Assembly: GCA_004352715.1 (NCBI GenBank)
Contig: SCFE01000094.1
Span: 18,681 to 82,680, forward strand
Source of the DNA: Hofstenia miamia
Taxonomy: Eukaryota; Xenacoelomorpha; Acoela
Reading direction: 5' to 3'
Length of the DNA: 64,000 bases
Below, one piece after another: positions 10,311 to 20,916 of this stretch; positions within the stretch are counted from its first letter, which is position 1; the number at the start of each line of letters is the position of its first letter. The notes beneath the pieces were generated by a model. That model was given only the letters and a program-made list of their open reading frames with translations, was not told the origin of the DNA and searched no databases. The translations under genes were made by a program, and so were the position numbers.

Positions 10311-10425
10311 TGTACTGCATAGGCATCTTCCCACTGTGCCGTACCGCATAGGCATCTTCCCACGGTGCCGTACTGCATAGGCATCTTCCCACTGTGCCGT
10401 ACCGCATAGGCATCTCCCCACTTCC
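10311..10425. repeat. 29-bp tandem repeat built on GTACCGCATAGGC
   Basis: Units start at 10312, 10341, 10370 and 10399. The core alternates GTACTGCATAGGCATCTTCC and GTACCGCATAGGCATCTTCC. The array begins where the third 260-bp satellite unit breaks off. The core word is the arm of the palindrome at 1293-1316. Confidence 0.9.
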
Positions 10426-10429
10426 CCTA

Positions 10430-12315
10430 ACTTACCCACTGAAAGTCCAAAAAATAAATAATCACACATTCATAATTGATCTTTCCAGAGGTAAAATTCA
10501 ATTTGAAGTTGAATAAAAGTACTTTCAGTTTGATAGAATCATTATTCACAAAGATATTGATGTTTAACTATTGAAATTTTGATTCAGAATTTTCGGCTTT
10601 GAGATAGGACAAATAAATCCAGAATTACTCTGTGAATATTTATTGGACCATTATGAAAGTTTGTTTTTCACTTTTAGATAAAAAATTTAATCTAGAAAGC
10701 TTATTATAGCACATTTTATAATGCTTAAAGACAGTTGTTTTAATACTTTTTGTTGTTGAACGAAAAATCTATTTTTAGCGTAAATTTTTCAATTTAATCT
10801 GTAATATCTTAATCAATATTTATTATATCAACTTGAAAGTTATTTTTTTCGATTCTAGGGGAAGATTTATACATAAAAAACTATCTTTTTAATTTCTTTT
10901 GCATATATTTTCTATATTTTTTTGTGTTTTTTTTGTTACAATATTTTACAGGCCTATGCAGTAACATGGCATCCTAATAATTTTTTTTGAAAAAATTAAA
11001 AGTTGTATTACTCACATAAAAAACATAATATCAAAAAACTAAGAGTATATTTGAAAAGAGCATGAAAAACAATTTAAAAATCTGATAATTTTTTTATGCT
11101 TCACAGTGTTTAAATTTTTTCAATTTTTTTAAAAAAAAATAAAAAAAGTGATTTCTTAAAGACTAATTGCTATATTGGTTCAATATTTAAAATTTATATA
11201 GAACTAAAGCTTATTTATTAGCCTACTAAATTTCAGAGTGATTGCTTTGATAGTTTTTGCACATTCACATTTTAAAATTACCATACATTTTTTAAAATTT
11301 TTAAAAAAATTAAAAAATTTTAAAATGCCCATATCTCTATGAATTTTGATTCTACGAACATGGGAGTTGTTTTATTCGCAATATTTTAGTGGAATTAGGT
11401 GGGGTAGGCACCTTTAAAATTTTGATATTAGCGGTTCCTATTGATTTACTGAAATTTTGTATTTAGAAAAAATGAAAGTGAAAAACGGCCATAAATTTAT
11501 ATTATGTTCACTTCTTTGTTTGAGCTCTGGGGGTGTAATTTAGCAGTTACACTAGCCAAACACACCTATCTAACTCAAAATTTTATGAGGATTCTAAATA
11601 TCTAAAAAAATTTTAAATTGCACAAGTAGTTCTTGAGATATAACAGGCTGCTATGCGGTATCATTATTTTTTTTCAGAAAAAAACGCTATAACTTTTTTA
11701 GTTTTTAAGATAATAAAAAAATAATTTTACCCTCGTGTTCAGCATAAAATTCTGATTCTGGACACAAAAAATGAAAAAAAAATAAGCATTTTAAGATCGA
11801 CCGCTTGATGTTTTTATTTTTTATTGTTTTCGTACCCTACCCAGGCCACTGTATCTAAGAAAAATGGGTTAGGAGTCCCAAAATTTGCGTAAGCCTTCCC
11901 ATTTATATTTGAAAATGATTCAGAAAGTATCAGGCTAAAATATTAAAATTTGTAAAAAATTTAAAAATTTGTACAATTTGCCAATGTCATCATATATCAG
12001 ATATATGATACGGCCCTGACCAATTTTAGATATACAGGGTGTTTCAGTCAAACCTGGCTGATTTCAATCGATTCCCATTTGACCAATGATGAAGAAGTTA
12101 TACCGGAACTTTTTGCAAACAAAAGACAATACCTGGGAATTTTATGTCCATATGCTTTTATTTACTTTTATTATAATTTATGAGTTCGATTTATTGTCAT
12201 GATTTATGAATAAAACAATGAAAACTATGGAAATTAAATGTAAAAATTTATTGCTTTAAGTAATGGAACAACAGAAACTATATAAAACAATGAAAACTAT
12301 GGAATTTTATTCAAC
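10430..12315. other. AT-rich gene-free stretch, degenerate repeat phrases
   Basis: No credible frame. Homopolymer-rich text with weakly repeated phrases (AATATTTA..AACTTGAAAGTT) resembling eroded satellite of the kind seen at 20.9-22.5 kb. At 12032 a sequence CAGGGTGTTTCAGTCAAACC preceded by TA looks like a transposon end, but no partner end was found. A 22-bp word (TAAAACAATGAAAACTATGG and two more bases) occurs twice, at 12211 and 12283. Confidence 0.4.
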
Positions 12316-12830
12316 ATGGCGTCNTTTGTTATGAGTAATTTAAACTATGCTAATATCTTATATACTAATGTACACAGCCTAATGATAAAAAAGCTTCGAG
12401 TTCAACTAAAATTGGCATTAAATGTTTGTAATAAAAACTCTTCTAAAACAAAAGAATATATTTCTAAATCTATTCTTTTTCCACAAGAATTAATTATTTA
12501 CAATATTATTATTTATTTCTTCAAATTCTTAAACAAAATGCCACCCTACAACGAGATATCATTCTCATTTTCGACAGATTGTCTGAAGCAAAATAAACGA
12601 TCAAAAAACTAGTCACTTGTTAAATTTAATAAAAATATCATGAGTCAATCCTTTATTGATACTGAAATTTATAACTGGAATATATTGCAAAAAGAAATGA
12701 AAATAGACAACCTTAAAGAATTCAAAAAAGAATTAAAATCATTAATTCTCAAACAAAGGTGTATATCAGGTAGATCATGGATAGGATTTAAATTTTATAA
12801 TAACGATTATACAATAAATCAAAATTAGTA
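12316..12830 (+). pseudogene. Non-LTR retrotransposon, C-terminal RT tail
   Basis: Two frames (12316-12612, 12640-12828) resemble the region after the reverse-transcriptase catalytic core of CR1/Jockey-like elements: NLNYANILYTN, KKLRVQLKLALNVC (usually KLQxxQNKAxRxI), then YNWNILQKEMKIDNLKEF near the end. The frame breaks at a TAG at about 12610. The sequence carries an N at 12324. A pentanucleotide TTATC tail follows at 12953-12982, consistent with a LINE 3' end. The upstream RT is missing, so this is a 5'-truncated copy. Confidence 0.55.
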
Positions 12831-12952
12831 AGATATCTGTAGTAAGTGTTTTTTTATTTTTTATTTCATTTTTGTTATTCATTTTTTTAAGTTAATGACG
12901 CTATTCATTTGAAATATCAGTGAAATATTGTAAAAATTTCAAATGAATGTAG

Positions 12953-12984
12953 ATTATCTTATCTTTTCTTATCTTATCTATTAA
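12953..12984. repeat. (TTATC)n tail of the LINE fragment
   Basis: TTATCTTATCTTTTCTTATC runs ~125 bp after the last RT-like codon. Similar short runs at 23672-23700 and 42485-42500 may mark ends of related insertions. Confidence 0.6.
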
Positions 12985-13429
12985 TTGCGTCTCATCTGGC
13001 AATGACAGCACTATCGGGGACTTCGTAATAATATATAATTCAATATAATTGTGGTTGTTTTTCGAAACAAAAAAGAATATTTTGTATCTATTAATCTAGA
13101 AGACATTAAACTATAGCTAAGAAAATATTTGAAAATGAACATGTAGTAAATATCACAAAATATGTTATTTTTAATGCTTTTAATTAAGACATATCGGCCT
13201 CCAAAAATAATTATACACTTTGAACGCTGCTGAGTCCCCTATTATATATATTATTTCGAAGTCGGATTTCTGGTAAATGAACATAGCATCCCATGACAGC
13301 CCTTCGCCATATATTCCATCTTGTAATCATTGGAATTGGTGAACTACTAATTTCATTAAACAAATGTCTGCGTGGGGTGTTTTTCACCGTCGCAGCCTTT
13401 AAAGTGGCCACTAGCTTATCAACATTCCT

Positions 13430-13860
13430 GTATTTGCTACTGGTTTAAGCAGCATAATTATAGAGTAAATCCCCACGCATGTCAGAGACAAAAATTTCCA
13501 AAATGCTTTAAGCCTTTGGATTTATTCGGTGATCATGCTATGTCATGTGCAGTTGATAGTTAAAGAATTGCGCATCACGATAGACTCAGAGATGCTATTT
13601 TTCTACCTGCTTCTAAAGTTGGTTTGTCTACTATGCTTGAAAAATATAACCTCACTGAGTCTTGTGCTCGTCCTGGGGACATCTTCTGGCCAACCAGCTG
13701 ACCTAGACGTGACTGCGATTAGTTCACTGAAGCCTTCGACTGTTTCTCTTGCGGTTATTAATGTTGGTCATGCTCTAGAAGTCTCAGAAAACGGAAGCTT
13801 ACTAAATACGCGGAATCATGTTCACCTGTTAGTATATAATTCAAATCACTATCAGTGAAA
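13430..13860 (+). pseudogene. Retrotransposon C-terminal domain with restriction-like motif, frameshifted
   Basis: Three frames read together resemble a domain found at the C-terminus of many marine-invertebrate retroelement proteins. They show LDLFGDHAMSC (usually DPFGDHALSC), HHDRLRDAIFLPASKVGL, CARPGDIFW (RPADI), then in the next frame ADLDVTAISSLKPSTVSLA and VGHALEV. The spaced Asp residues (GDI, DLDV) recall PD-(D/E)xK nucleases, which is inference. There is an in-frame TAA at 13561 and a shift near 13690, so it is dead. The Cys-His part before FGDHA is blurred. Confidence 0.55.
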
Positions 13861-14635
13861 GCTCTAGCAGGATGGTCATAATTGCTATCAAACTATTCTC
13901 CAAGATGTCTTTTATGTTTTCTGCCAGAAGTGCATTTTGCGATCTGAATACATTTTCTAAATATTTTTTTCAGCATTTGTCAGGAATTTTACAGCGGGGA
14001 AATGCTACACTCCTATTATCAAGATATGGTGGTTAGGGTTCAAGCAGTTCATATCTAATCTGTGAAATCTGGACAACAAGCACTTTGAACAGTGTTATCC
14101 ACATCATCTCAACCGTTGTAAAAGTCTTCAAGTATCTATCACCAAAAAAATAATTTTAAGTGTATTTAATTTCTTTGTATACATTTGGCTTTATTTCAGA
14201 AATTTCTAATTTTATTTTAACCGTATTGACCTTATTGACTTTTTGGGTCACTCTACTAATAACATGCGAAATTTGACTGATTTATTGAAAAAATGCATTA
14301 TTCCGAGGAATAAGACAACCCTGCCAAATTGTAATTTGACCCCTGGTGGAGAACCGCCTACTTAATGCATCAATAACAAGGATTTCTAAATATTTAGAAG
14401 CCCTTGATCAATAACTATAAAATATGAAAAACAGAGCACGACAACAAAAAACATGGATTAACAATTTACTCTTTACCCAATTTATTGCTAATTTATGATC
14501 CTTTTTCAAAAACTGAATCCTTTCCATCATATAAAACAGACTTTTGAGGTATTTTGTTTGTGGAGGTAGTGATTGATATGACTTAAATTTTATACTTTTT
14601 ACTTGTTTTAGATAAATTATTAATAATATATACAT

Positions 14636-14712
14636 TCATTCATAAATACATACATACATAAATGCATATATACCTACATATGTATATATATAATACCATA
14701 TATATAATTGTA
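14636..14712. repeat. CATA/TATA simple repeat
   Basis: Imperfect CATA, then TATA runs; also gives spurious short frames. 13861-14635 before it shows no gene. Confidence 0.7.
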
Positions 14713-14822
14713 TTTTAGCTTCATTGAATTTGGTGCTTTATTCATGTAATCTCCTAATTAATATTTCTAATTTTTGGAAAAGCTAATGCCAATGTGAATG
14801 TTAATCTTTATTTACAATATCT

Positions 14823-15506
14823 AGCCATGGAATTATTGGAGATACACAACTGGAATTCATTGAGGCTGGCATTTGAGGAGGCATGTCTGGAGTGTATGCA
14901 GAATGTTACTTTAAGACCAACAACCCCATAGTAGAGGGCTATGACCCAGATAAGGAGTCCACCTATGCAATCTTTTTGGGCATGAATTCTTTATATGGGG
15001 GTACAATGACCATGAATTTGCCAATTGAATGGTTGCAGTGGACAGACGACATATCAATCAATGAAATTTTGAATGCACCACAGAATGGAGACATTGGCTA
15101 CTTGGTGGAGGTGGATCTCAAATATCCCAGTAATTTGCACAGCAAACATTTTGATTTCCCCTTTGCACTGCATAAAATGGTTGTTGGAGATGAGTAGTTG
15201 TTGCACAACACAAAGAATATTAAGGAGTTGTTAGGACTAAAGTCTGGCAATGTTGCAAAATTGGTGCAGACATTTTACCCAAAGAAAAAGTATGTGGTTC
15301 ACTATGAGGTGCTGAAATATTACATTGAACAAGGGTTAAAGATCACCAAGTTTCACAGGGCACTACAATTTAATCAGGCGCCATTTTTAAAGCCCTTTAT
15401 AGATTTAAATACAACAAAATGCAAGGCAGGTAAAAATGACTTTGAAAAGAGCTTTTATAAGCTGATGTCTAATGCTGTATTTGGAAAGACAATGGAGTCA
15501 CTTTTA
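14823..15506 (+). pseudogene. Protein-primed DNA polymerase B fragment (Polinton/adintovirus type)
   Basis: Palm part of a Polinton-type family B polymerase that would copy the element by protein priming. Motifs in order: LEFIEAGI-GGMS, a motif-A region reading FLGMNSLYGG, IGYLVEVDLKYP, HFDFPFALHK, QTFYPKKKYVVHYEVLKYYI, KFHRALQFNQ, and motif B FEKSFYKLMSNAVFGKTMES. In motif A the usual catalytic Asp (D before A/MNxLYG) is Gly here. In-frame stops are at 14874 (TGA) and 15195 (TAG). The frame ends abruptly at ~15506, where satellite-like sequence begins. It lies 14-20 kb from the other Polinton-like genes and may belong to another copy. Confidence 0.75.
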
Positions 15507-16080
15507 ATATGATTTTTACTCTCGACCAACTCCATTGATATCCCTAAAACCAATTTTAAAATTTTTGGATCATTATTTCGTGTGGGGCATAAGGTGTTAC
15601 CTTATGTTATATTTTTCAAAAAGGCTGACTAACGATTTTTAAAAAAGCTGATATCTCAGTCAATAATGGTCGTATCGACTTGAAACTACTTTCAATTGAT
15701 TTGAAATAAAATTTTACATCTAAATGCATTAAAAAATATTTTTATCACGTAGCCTTCCCTCTTTCCATTTGTGATTTTTTATTAGTCAACCCAAAGTTGT
15801 TTAACTGAAATTTTACAAAGTAATCGTAATTATCTCTGTCAATATTGATGCTATGGACTTGGGACCACTTTTATTCGATTGTAAATTAAAATTTACATCT
15901 AGAAAAGTAATTAGACATGGGAAACTAACTTGGAAAAGATGTAAGCAATCTTGCCTCACCAAATTTTTGTTCAGAGATGGCGAAACTTATTATTTTTTCA
16001 TTAGCCAATCAGATTACAAATTCCTCTATAAATATCAATGCATTTTTTTTCTCGAAATCATTCTGTTCTAGCAGCCAAAG
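15507..16080. repeat. Degenerate units of the dispersed TATCTCAGTCAATATTG repeat
   Basis: Two units in the same orientation, at about 15645-15725 and 15825-15910, share ATCTCTGTCAATATTGATGC, GACTTGGGACCACTTTTATT and AAATTTACATCTAGAAAAGT with the 19.5-19.85 kb region. They interrupt the polymerase fragment. The 72-codon frame at 15853 is a by-product. Confidence 0.6.
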
Positions 16081-16124
16081 CTAAGTTATCTTCTACTTTT
16101 TTAGCTTAATTGTTTATGTTTAGA

Positions 16125-16343
16125 ATGGATGCAGCCATATATTTATGCAAATGCAAGCAGCTGTAAGTTTTAATTTTATTTCATTGTTTAATGTATTTCA
16201 GGATTTATGACAAGGAGTTTAAAATGCTTTGCCAGCTATGCTGGTTGACACTGAAGAATGAGGTGGCAGAAAACATTCCTGAGAAGTACAGTAAATATTT
16301 TAAGGAGCCAATCCCACCTCCAGGGACCCGTATAGATTATTAA
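16125..16343 (+). CDS. Candidate two-exon small protein (59 aa) or last exons of a larger gene
   Basis: Exon 16125-16162 ends at a GTAAGT donor. A 39-bp intron with a T-rich tract and ATTTCAG leads to exon 16202-16343, ending in TAA. The split codon closes in frame. The product starts MDAAIYLCKCKQ, continues with KMLCQLCWLTLKN and ends PEKYSKYFKEPIPPPGTRID plus one Tyr. The Cys pattern (CxC then CxxC) could bind a metal. I do not recognise the family. An acceptor-like GTTTAG lies directly before the ATG, so the first exon could be internal to a longer gene. AATAAA signals follow near 16710. Protein-like composition and exact splicing support it, but it is short. Confidence 0.4.
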
Positions 16344-16896
16344 CAAAATAATATAATTAATATGTGCTTTAGGATTAAAGACTTATTCATTTTGTACATT
16401 TGTATATAAAATATATCTCTCAAGTTTGTTTCTTCTATTTTCAAACATATTTCTCATTAATATTTAAATTATTACCATACCTAAAGTAATATAGTTTTGT
16501 AAAGATACTTTTTGAATATGTTTAGGAACATGCTTAATCACAAATAAAGACAACCCTTTTACTATGAAGGCATGGAAAAGTTACAGACTGATTTTGTGCT
16601 TAATTTACATTAATTGTACAGTTATTATTCTAAAATATAGTTGTTATGTAATTTTTAATTGTTTTAATTTTAAAACTTTCACTTAAATATTTAGTGTTAC
16701 ACTAATGGAAAATAATAAATAAATATAAGTAGTCTAAGACATGACCTAATATGTTTTTATTACATATTTAATCAAGCTTTGAGGAGTAATCTTTCTAATA
16801 TATTCTCCAATTTAGATTCCCATCTCAAAGCCAGCACACTTAATTCTTGAAAGGCAGTGATAACCTTTCTTGCGACTTCTCTAACAAAAGTTAGTT
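16344..16896. other. AT-rich, no gene seen
   Basis: Possible 3' UTR of the preceding candidate (several AATAAA near 16710-16725), otherwise nothing recognised. Confidence 0.4.
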
Positions 16897-17228
16897 TCCC
16901 ATCGCAAAGTTAAAAAATATTGTACTAGAATGCTACCTTGTCTACAGAGTAGGCTACAGTATCATCTAGTTAAGTGACTGTTAAGTCACAGGTTAAGTTT
17001 CCACTGGCAAAGAAATTGCTGTGGTACCTTTTCTTGCTTCCTCTAACATAAAGTCAGATAGTAAAACCATCACACTCTTTTAGAGTACATTTGGTATGTA
17101 AACCATGTCCTCTATTTTCCATCAAAGAGCATAAAAAGCATACATAGATTCAATGGCATTTTACCCCATACCTTTCATTCATTACAGAATGAATGTGCTA
17201 ATTAACACCATGAATCTCTATACAGGTA
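16897..17228. repeat. 28S-3'-end-related repeat, copy B
   Basis: Direct repeat of 1485-1828, clearly similar from ACTAGAATGCTACCTTGTCT through the end word TATACAGGTA. It stops exactly at an ambiguous base N (17229). Confidence 0.65.
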
Positions 17229-17464
17229 NTTTTCTTTCTCGCACCCTCTAACAGAGTATAGTTGCAAAAGCAGGGAAACAGCTTCACAAATGTACATTGC
17301 TTAAAGTCACCTCCAGACAACTCCCTAACTCGACAAACTGGCATTAGCTGAACGTGGGTGAACTTAATAAATAAATTCGCTCAAAGAACCACTCAGTATG
17401 GTACTGTGACCCTGGAAGCAGTTCAACGAGACCACGAGCAGGTAATTACGTATGTAAAGCGGGG

Positions 17465-18024
17465 ACAAATGTCACGATCTGGATAAGGCAGCAGAGTAAG
17501 ACACAATGCACTTCAAGACGAAGCAATCCTTGCGTACAATCAAATCAGTTGTTTCCCATTGCAACAACTAGTATAGTGTGACTACATCACACAAGAGAAG
17601 GGATGGGCAAGCCCTTCTCTACCTAATAGCATGCACCACATACTAAGCCCAACTCTATAGACACTAAAGGGCTTCCAGTAAATCATTCCTAGAATGCTAC
17701 CTTAGCTACTCGCAACGAAATGCTGCTTGATAGCTTACAGCACCATCTAGTTTAGTGATCATCAATCACAGATTAATAGTTGTCTGTCAGCAACTCAATA
17801 GCCAGATAGACTAAAGAGAATATTGGTAAGTTATCAATTCAGTGCTGCAGACAAGCTAATCATTGCTTTTCCAGATTGGATCCTGACTTAGAGGCGTTCA
17901 GTCATAAACCAGCAGACTTAGTAGCGCATCCTTGGCAGTTCAACCAGATGCAGGCACCAGAGGTCTGAATCTACTGTTCCTCTCGTACTAAGTAGAATTA
18001 CTGCTGCAATGATATAAGTTCATT

Positions 18025-18078
<54 letters not shown>

Positions 18079-18122
18079 GTTAGTGGGTGAACAATCCAAC
18101 ACTTCACGAATTCTGCTTCGTG

Positions 18123-18158
<36 letters not shown>

Positions 18159-18181
18159 AACGTCGCTATGAACGCTTGGCT

Positions 18182-18216
<35 letters not shown>

Positions 18217-18428
18217 GCACCTCTTGTTTAAAACTCTTAAAATCAAAAGGATCGATAGGCCCTGCTTTCGCAGTCTGTATTCATACTGAAAATCAAGATC
18301 AAGTTGACTTTTGCCCTTTTGCTCTACGTGAGGTTTCTGTCCTCACTGAGTCAACCTTAGGACACCTGCGTTATTGTTTGACAGATGTACCGCCCCAGTC
18401 AAACTCCCCACATGACGAGTGTACGCGC
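17465..18428 (-). rRNA. 28S rRNA, 3' fragment, truncated
   Basis: On the minus strand, 18428-17875 reads through universally conserved LSU blocks: GGGGAGTTTGACTGGGGCGG, AACGCAGGTGTCCTAAGG, GTTACCACAGGGATAACTGG, TTTTTGATCCTTCGATGTCG, GGTTTAGACCGTCGTGAGAC, AGTACGAGAGGAAC and ATGACTGAACGCCTCTAAG. It is cut at the 5' side at ~18428, where unrelated satellite begins. After 17875 conservation fades. A 3'-terminal part or spacer may continue to ~17465. The region between AGTACGAGAGG and ATGACTGAACG departs from the usual metazoan sequence, so this may be a fast-evolving lineage or a degenerate copy. No 18S or 5.8S is in the window. Confidence 0.9.
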
Positions 18429-18496
18429 ATATCAGATATGCGCTACAGCCCTACCAGAAATTAGATATGCGCTACAGGCTTTAGATATGCGCTACA
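18428..18496. repeat. AGATATGCGCTACA tags at the 28S break
   Basis: Three direct copies of AGATATGCGCTACA (about 18434, 18468 and 18484) directly after the 28S truncation. A further copy, GAGATATGCGCTACAGCCC, ends the block near 21803-21820. Inverted near-copies (GTGTAGCACATATCT and GTGTAGTGCATATCT) are at about 19135 and 19327. Confidence 0.75.
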
Positions 18497-19850
18497 CTTG
18501 GGTATATGGATTTTGAAGTGCCATATCTCCTTCAATTAACATTCAAGTGCGTTCCAAATTTGTCAGAAGGTGTATTTTGAATCGAACTTCACGATTTTTA
18601 AGTTATTTGGGGGTGTTTTTAAGGAAAAAAATTTTTTTTTTTAAAAAAATAAAAAAATTTTTTTTCAAACTTTTAATTTTTTTCTCGCTATTTGACACAT
18701 TTATGTGCTGTAACTAAGGTTTTTATTATACCTAAAGTATTTTTTAGAGCTATCTGAAGTTTATTCAAGGAGAAAATTGGTTTTTTTAAAAAATGCATTT
18801 TTTCGTCACAAGATGGCATCGCGATTTTCCTGATTTTCAAGGAATTTTTGCTTCCTGCATGCCAGGAAGCATTGTTTTTGCTTTAAATTTCATTTCTAAA
18901 TGTATTTCAGGATGATACAAATGCTGTGAAAAAGGAATTTTTGAATTTCAATTTGTTGATATCTAGTGTTATCGCATATTTTGTGAATTATAAATTTCCT
19001 CTTAGAGTATTGCATTGATATCTGTAATTTTTAGTAGTTATGTTTAGAATTGTATTTAAAGTGTCTTTGTAAAGTTTGAAATTCATAGAGTAAAAATTCA
19101 TGGAGATATTTATTGTTCTTTTCTAATGCACCAGGGTGTAGCACATATCTTATAAAAAAATATAATCACAAAAAAACATAATTGAACAGTTTTTAAACAA
19201 TTTTAAAGTAATTTTTCAGATGTATTTTTTAATTGTCTTTTGAATAAGAGTGGTTTAAATGTGATACAGCAATTATTCGCTGAGAAATTAATGATTTCGT
19301 TTCATGAGTTTTCTAATGCACCAGGGTGTAGTGCATATCTAATTGAAAAATATTATCACCCAAAAAAATATGGTAGGCTATGCTTTAGACTACTTATAAT
19401 TACTTTTCTATATGTACTTTTTAATTTGCTATCGATTAAAAGTATTGCGAAGTACGTAGCATCAAAATTCACAGAGATATTTACGATTACTTTTCAAAAG
19501 TTTTACCTAAAAAAGTTAGCAGTACGCTAGTGAAAAATTAAAAAGTAATCGTGAATATCTCAGTCAATATTGGGGCTACGGACTTCGCACCACTTTTATT
19601 AGCTTGCAAATTAAAAACTACATCTAGAAAAGTACTTATAAGTGGTCTAAGACATGGCCTACTATGTTTCCGACTATGATTTTTTATGAGTTAACCCAAA
19701 GTTTTTTAACTGAAATTTTAAAAAGCAATCGCAATTATCTCTGTCAATATTGGTGCTACGGACTTCGCACTACTTTTATTAGCTTCCAAATTAAAAATTA
19801 CATCAAGATAAGTACTTTTAAGTGGTCTAAGACATGGCCTACTATGTTTC
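18497..19850. repeat. Degenerate satellite field, no gene
   Basis: AT-rich with units of the dispersed skeleton at 19190-19500 and 19545-19845 (ATCTCTGTCAATATTGGTGC, GACTTCGCACCACTTTTATT, AAGTGGTCTAAGACATGGCC). The phrase TTTTCTAATGCACCAGGGTG occurs twice, at ~19116 and ~19308. The frames here are repeat by-products. Confidence 0.6.
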
Positions 19851-20640
19851 CGACTATAGTCTACACTACAATTATATCTCTTAGGGAAACAGTGTTAAAA
19901 ATATAGTGTCAATGTATTTATATGTAAAATTTGATTTCCAATCGAATGGAAGTGGTTTCAAGTCGATCGGATCAATATTGACTGAGATATTGATGTTTAA
20001 AGTTAGTCGGGACTTAATAAATTCTAGTCGCATTTTAGCGAGTCCCAGGCAGTGAATTACGTTACTCTAGGCGTGATCGCTATCGAGGAATAATTATAGT
20101 CTACACTACAATTATATCTCTTAGGGAAACAGTGTTAAAAATATAGTGTCAATGTATTTATATGTAAAATTTGATTTCCAATCGAATGGAAGTGGTTTCA
20201 AGTCGATCGGATCAATATTGACTGAGATATTGATGTTTAAAGTTAGTCGGGACTTAATAAATTCTAGTCGCATTTTAGCGAGTCCCAGACGGTAAATTAC
20301 GCTACTCTCAGCGTGATCGAAGTATAGCATTCAGTTTTCCTATCGAGGAATAGGTATAGTCTACACTACAATTATATCTCTTAGGGAAACAGTGTTAAAA
20401 ATATAGTGTCAATGTATCTATATGTAAAATTTGATTTCCAATCGATTGGAAGTGGTTTCAAGTCGATCGGATCAATATTGACTGAGATATTAATGTTTAA
20501 AGTCAGTCGGGACTTAATAAATTCTAGTCGCATTTTAGCGAGTGTAGACGGTAAATACGACACTTCTACCGCGTTTGAAGGCATAGTCCCAGTTTTCCTA
20601 TCGAGAAAAAAATAATTTATGGGCAATTTTTACTACAGTT
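19850..20640. repeat. 260-bp satellite, second array
   Basis: Same unit as 9.57-10.3 kb. TATCGAGGAATA words are at 20081 and 20341, with a diverged one at 20601; the unit starting near 19860 lacks the word. The first two units share an identical stretch (19870-20060 and 20110-20300) with the same AATCGAATGGAAGTGG variant, so they duplicated recently. The first step is shortened to ~240 bp by loss of about 20 bp before the TATCGAGG word. Confidence 0.9.
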
Positions 20641-20916
20641 TTATCTCTTAGGAAAACAAAGTTATAATAAAGATATTGATTGATCTATATGTAAAATTTA
20701 ATTTGGAATCGATTGGTGGTAGTTTTAAGTCGATTGGATCAATATTTAGTGAGATATTGAGGCTTAAATTTTGCAAAAATTATAAATTTAAACATTAATA
20801 TCTCATTCAATAATAATCTGATCGACTTAAAATACATTTCAATCGATTGGAAATTAAATTTTACATGTAGATACGTTAACATTTCTATTATTACACTGTT
20901 TCCCTGAGAGAAAAAA
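20638..20916. repeat. ~140-bp-arm inverted repeat (fold-back) of satellite units
   Basis: A unit running TATCTCTTAGGAAAAC..TAAAATTTAATTTGGAATCG..AAGTCGATTGGATC..GAGATATTGAGG (20638-20775) meets a reverse-complement unit (20780-20916: CATTAATATCTCATTC..GATCGACTTAAAAT..TACATGTAGATACG..TTTCCCTGAGAG). The centre is at ~20778. Arms are clearly related but imperfect. Confidence 0.7.

Noticed and set aside
18087-18464. 125-codon frame on the plus strand
   Set aside because: It lies antisense to conserved 28S rRNA.
20121-20626. Minus-strand frames of 69-81 codons in the 260-bp satellite
   Set aside because: By-products of the repeat; no start context or conservation beyond the unit.
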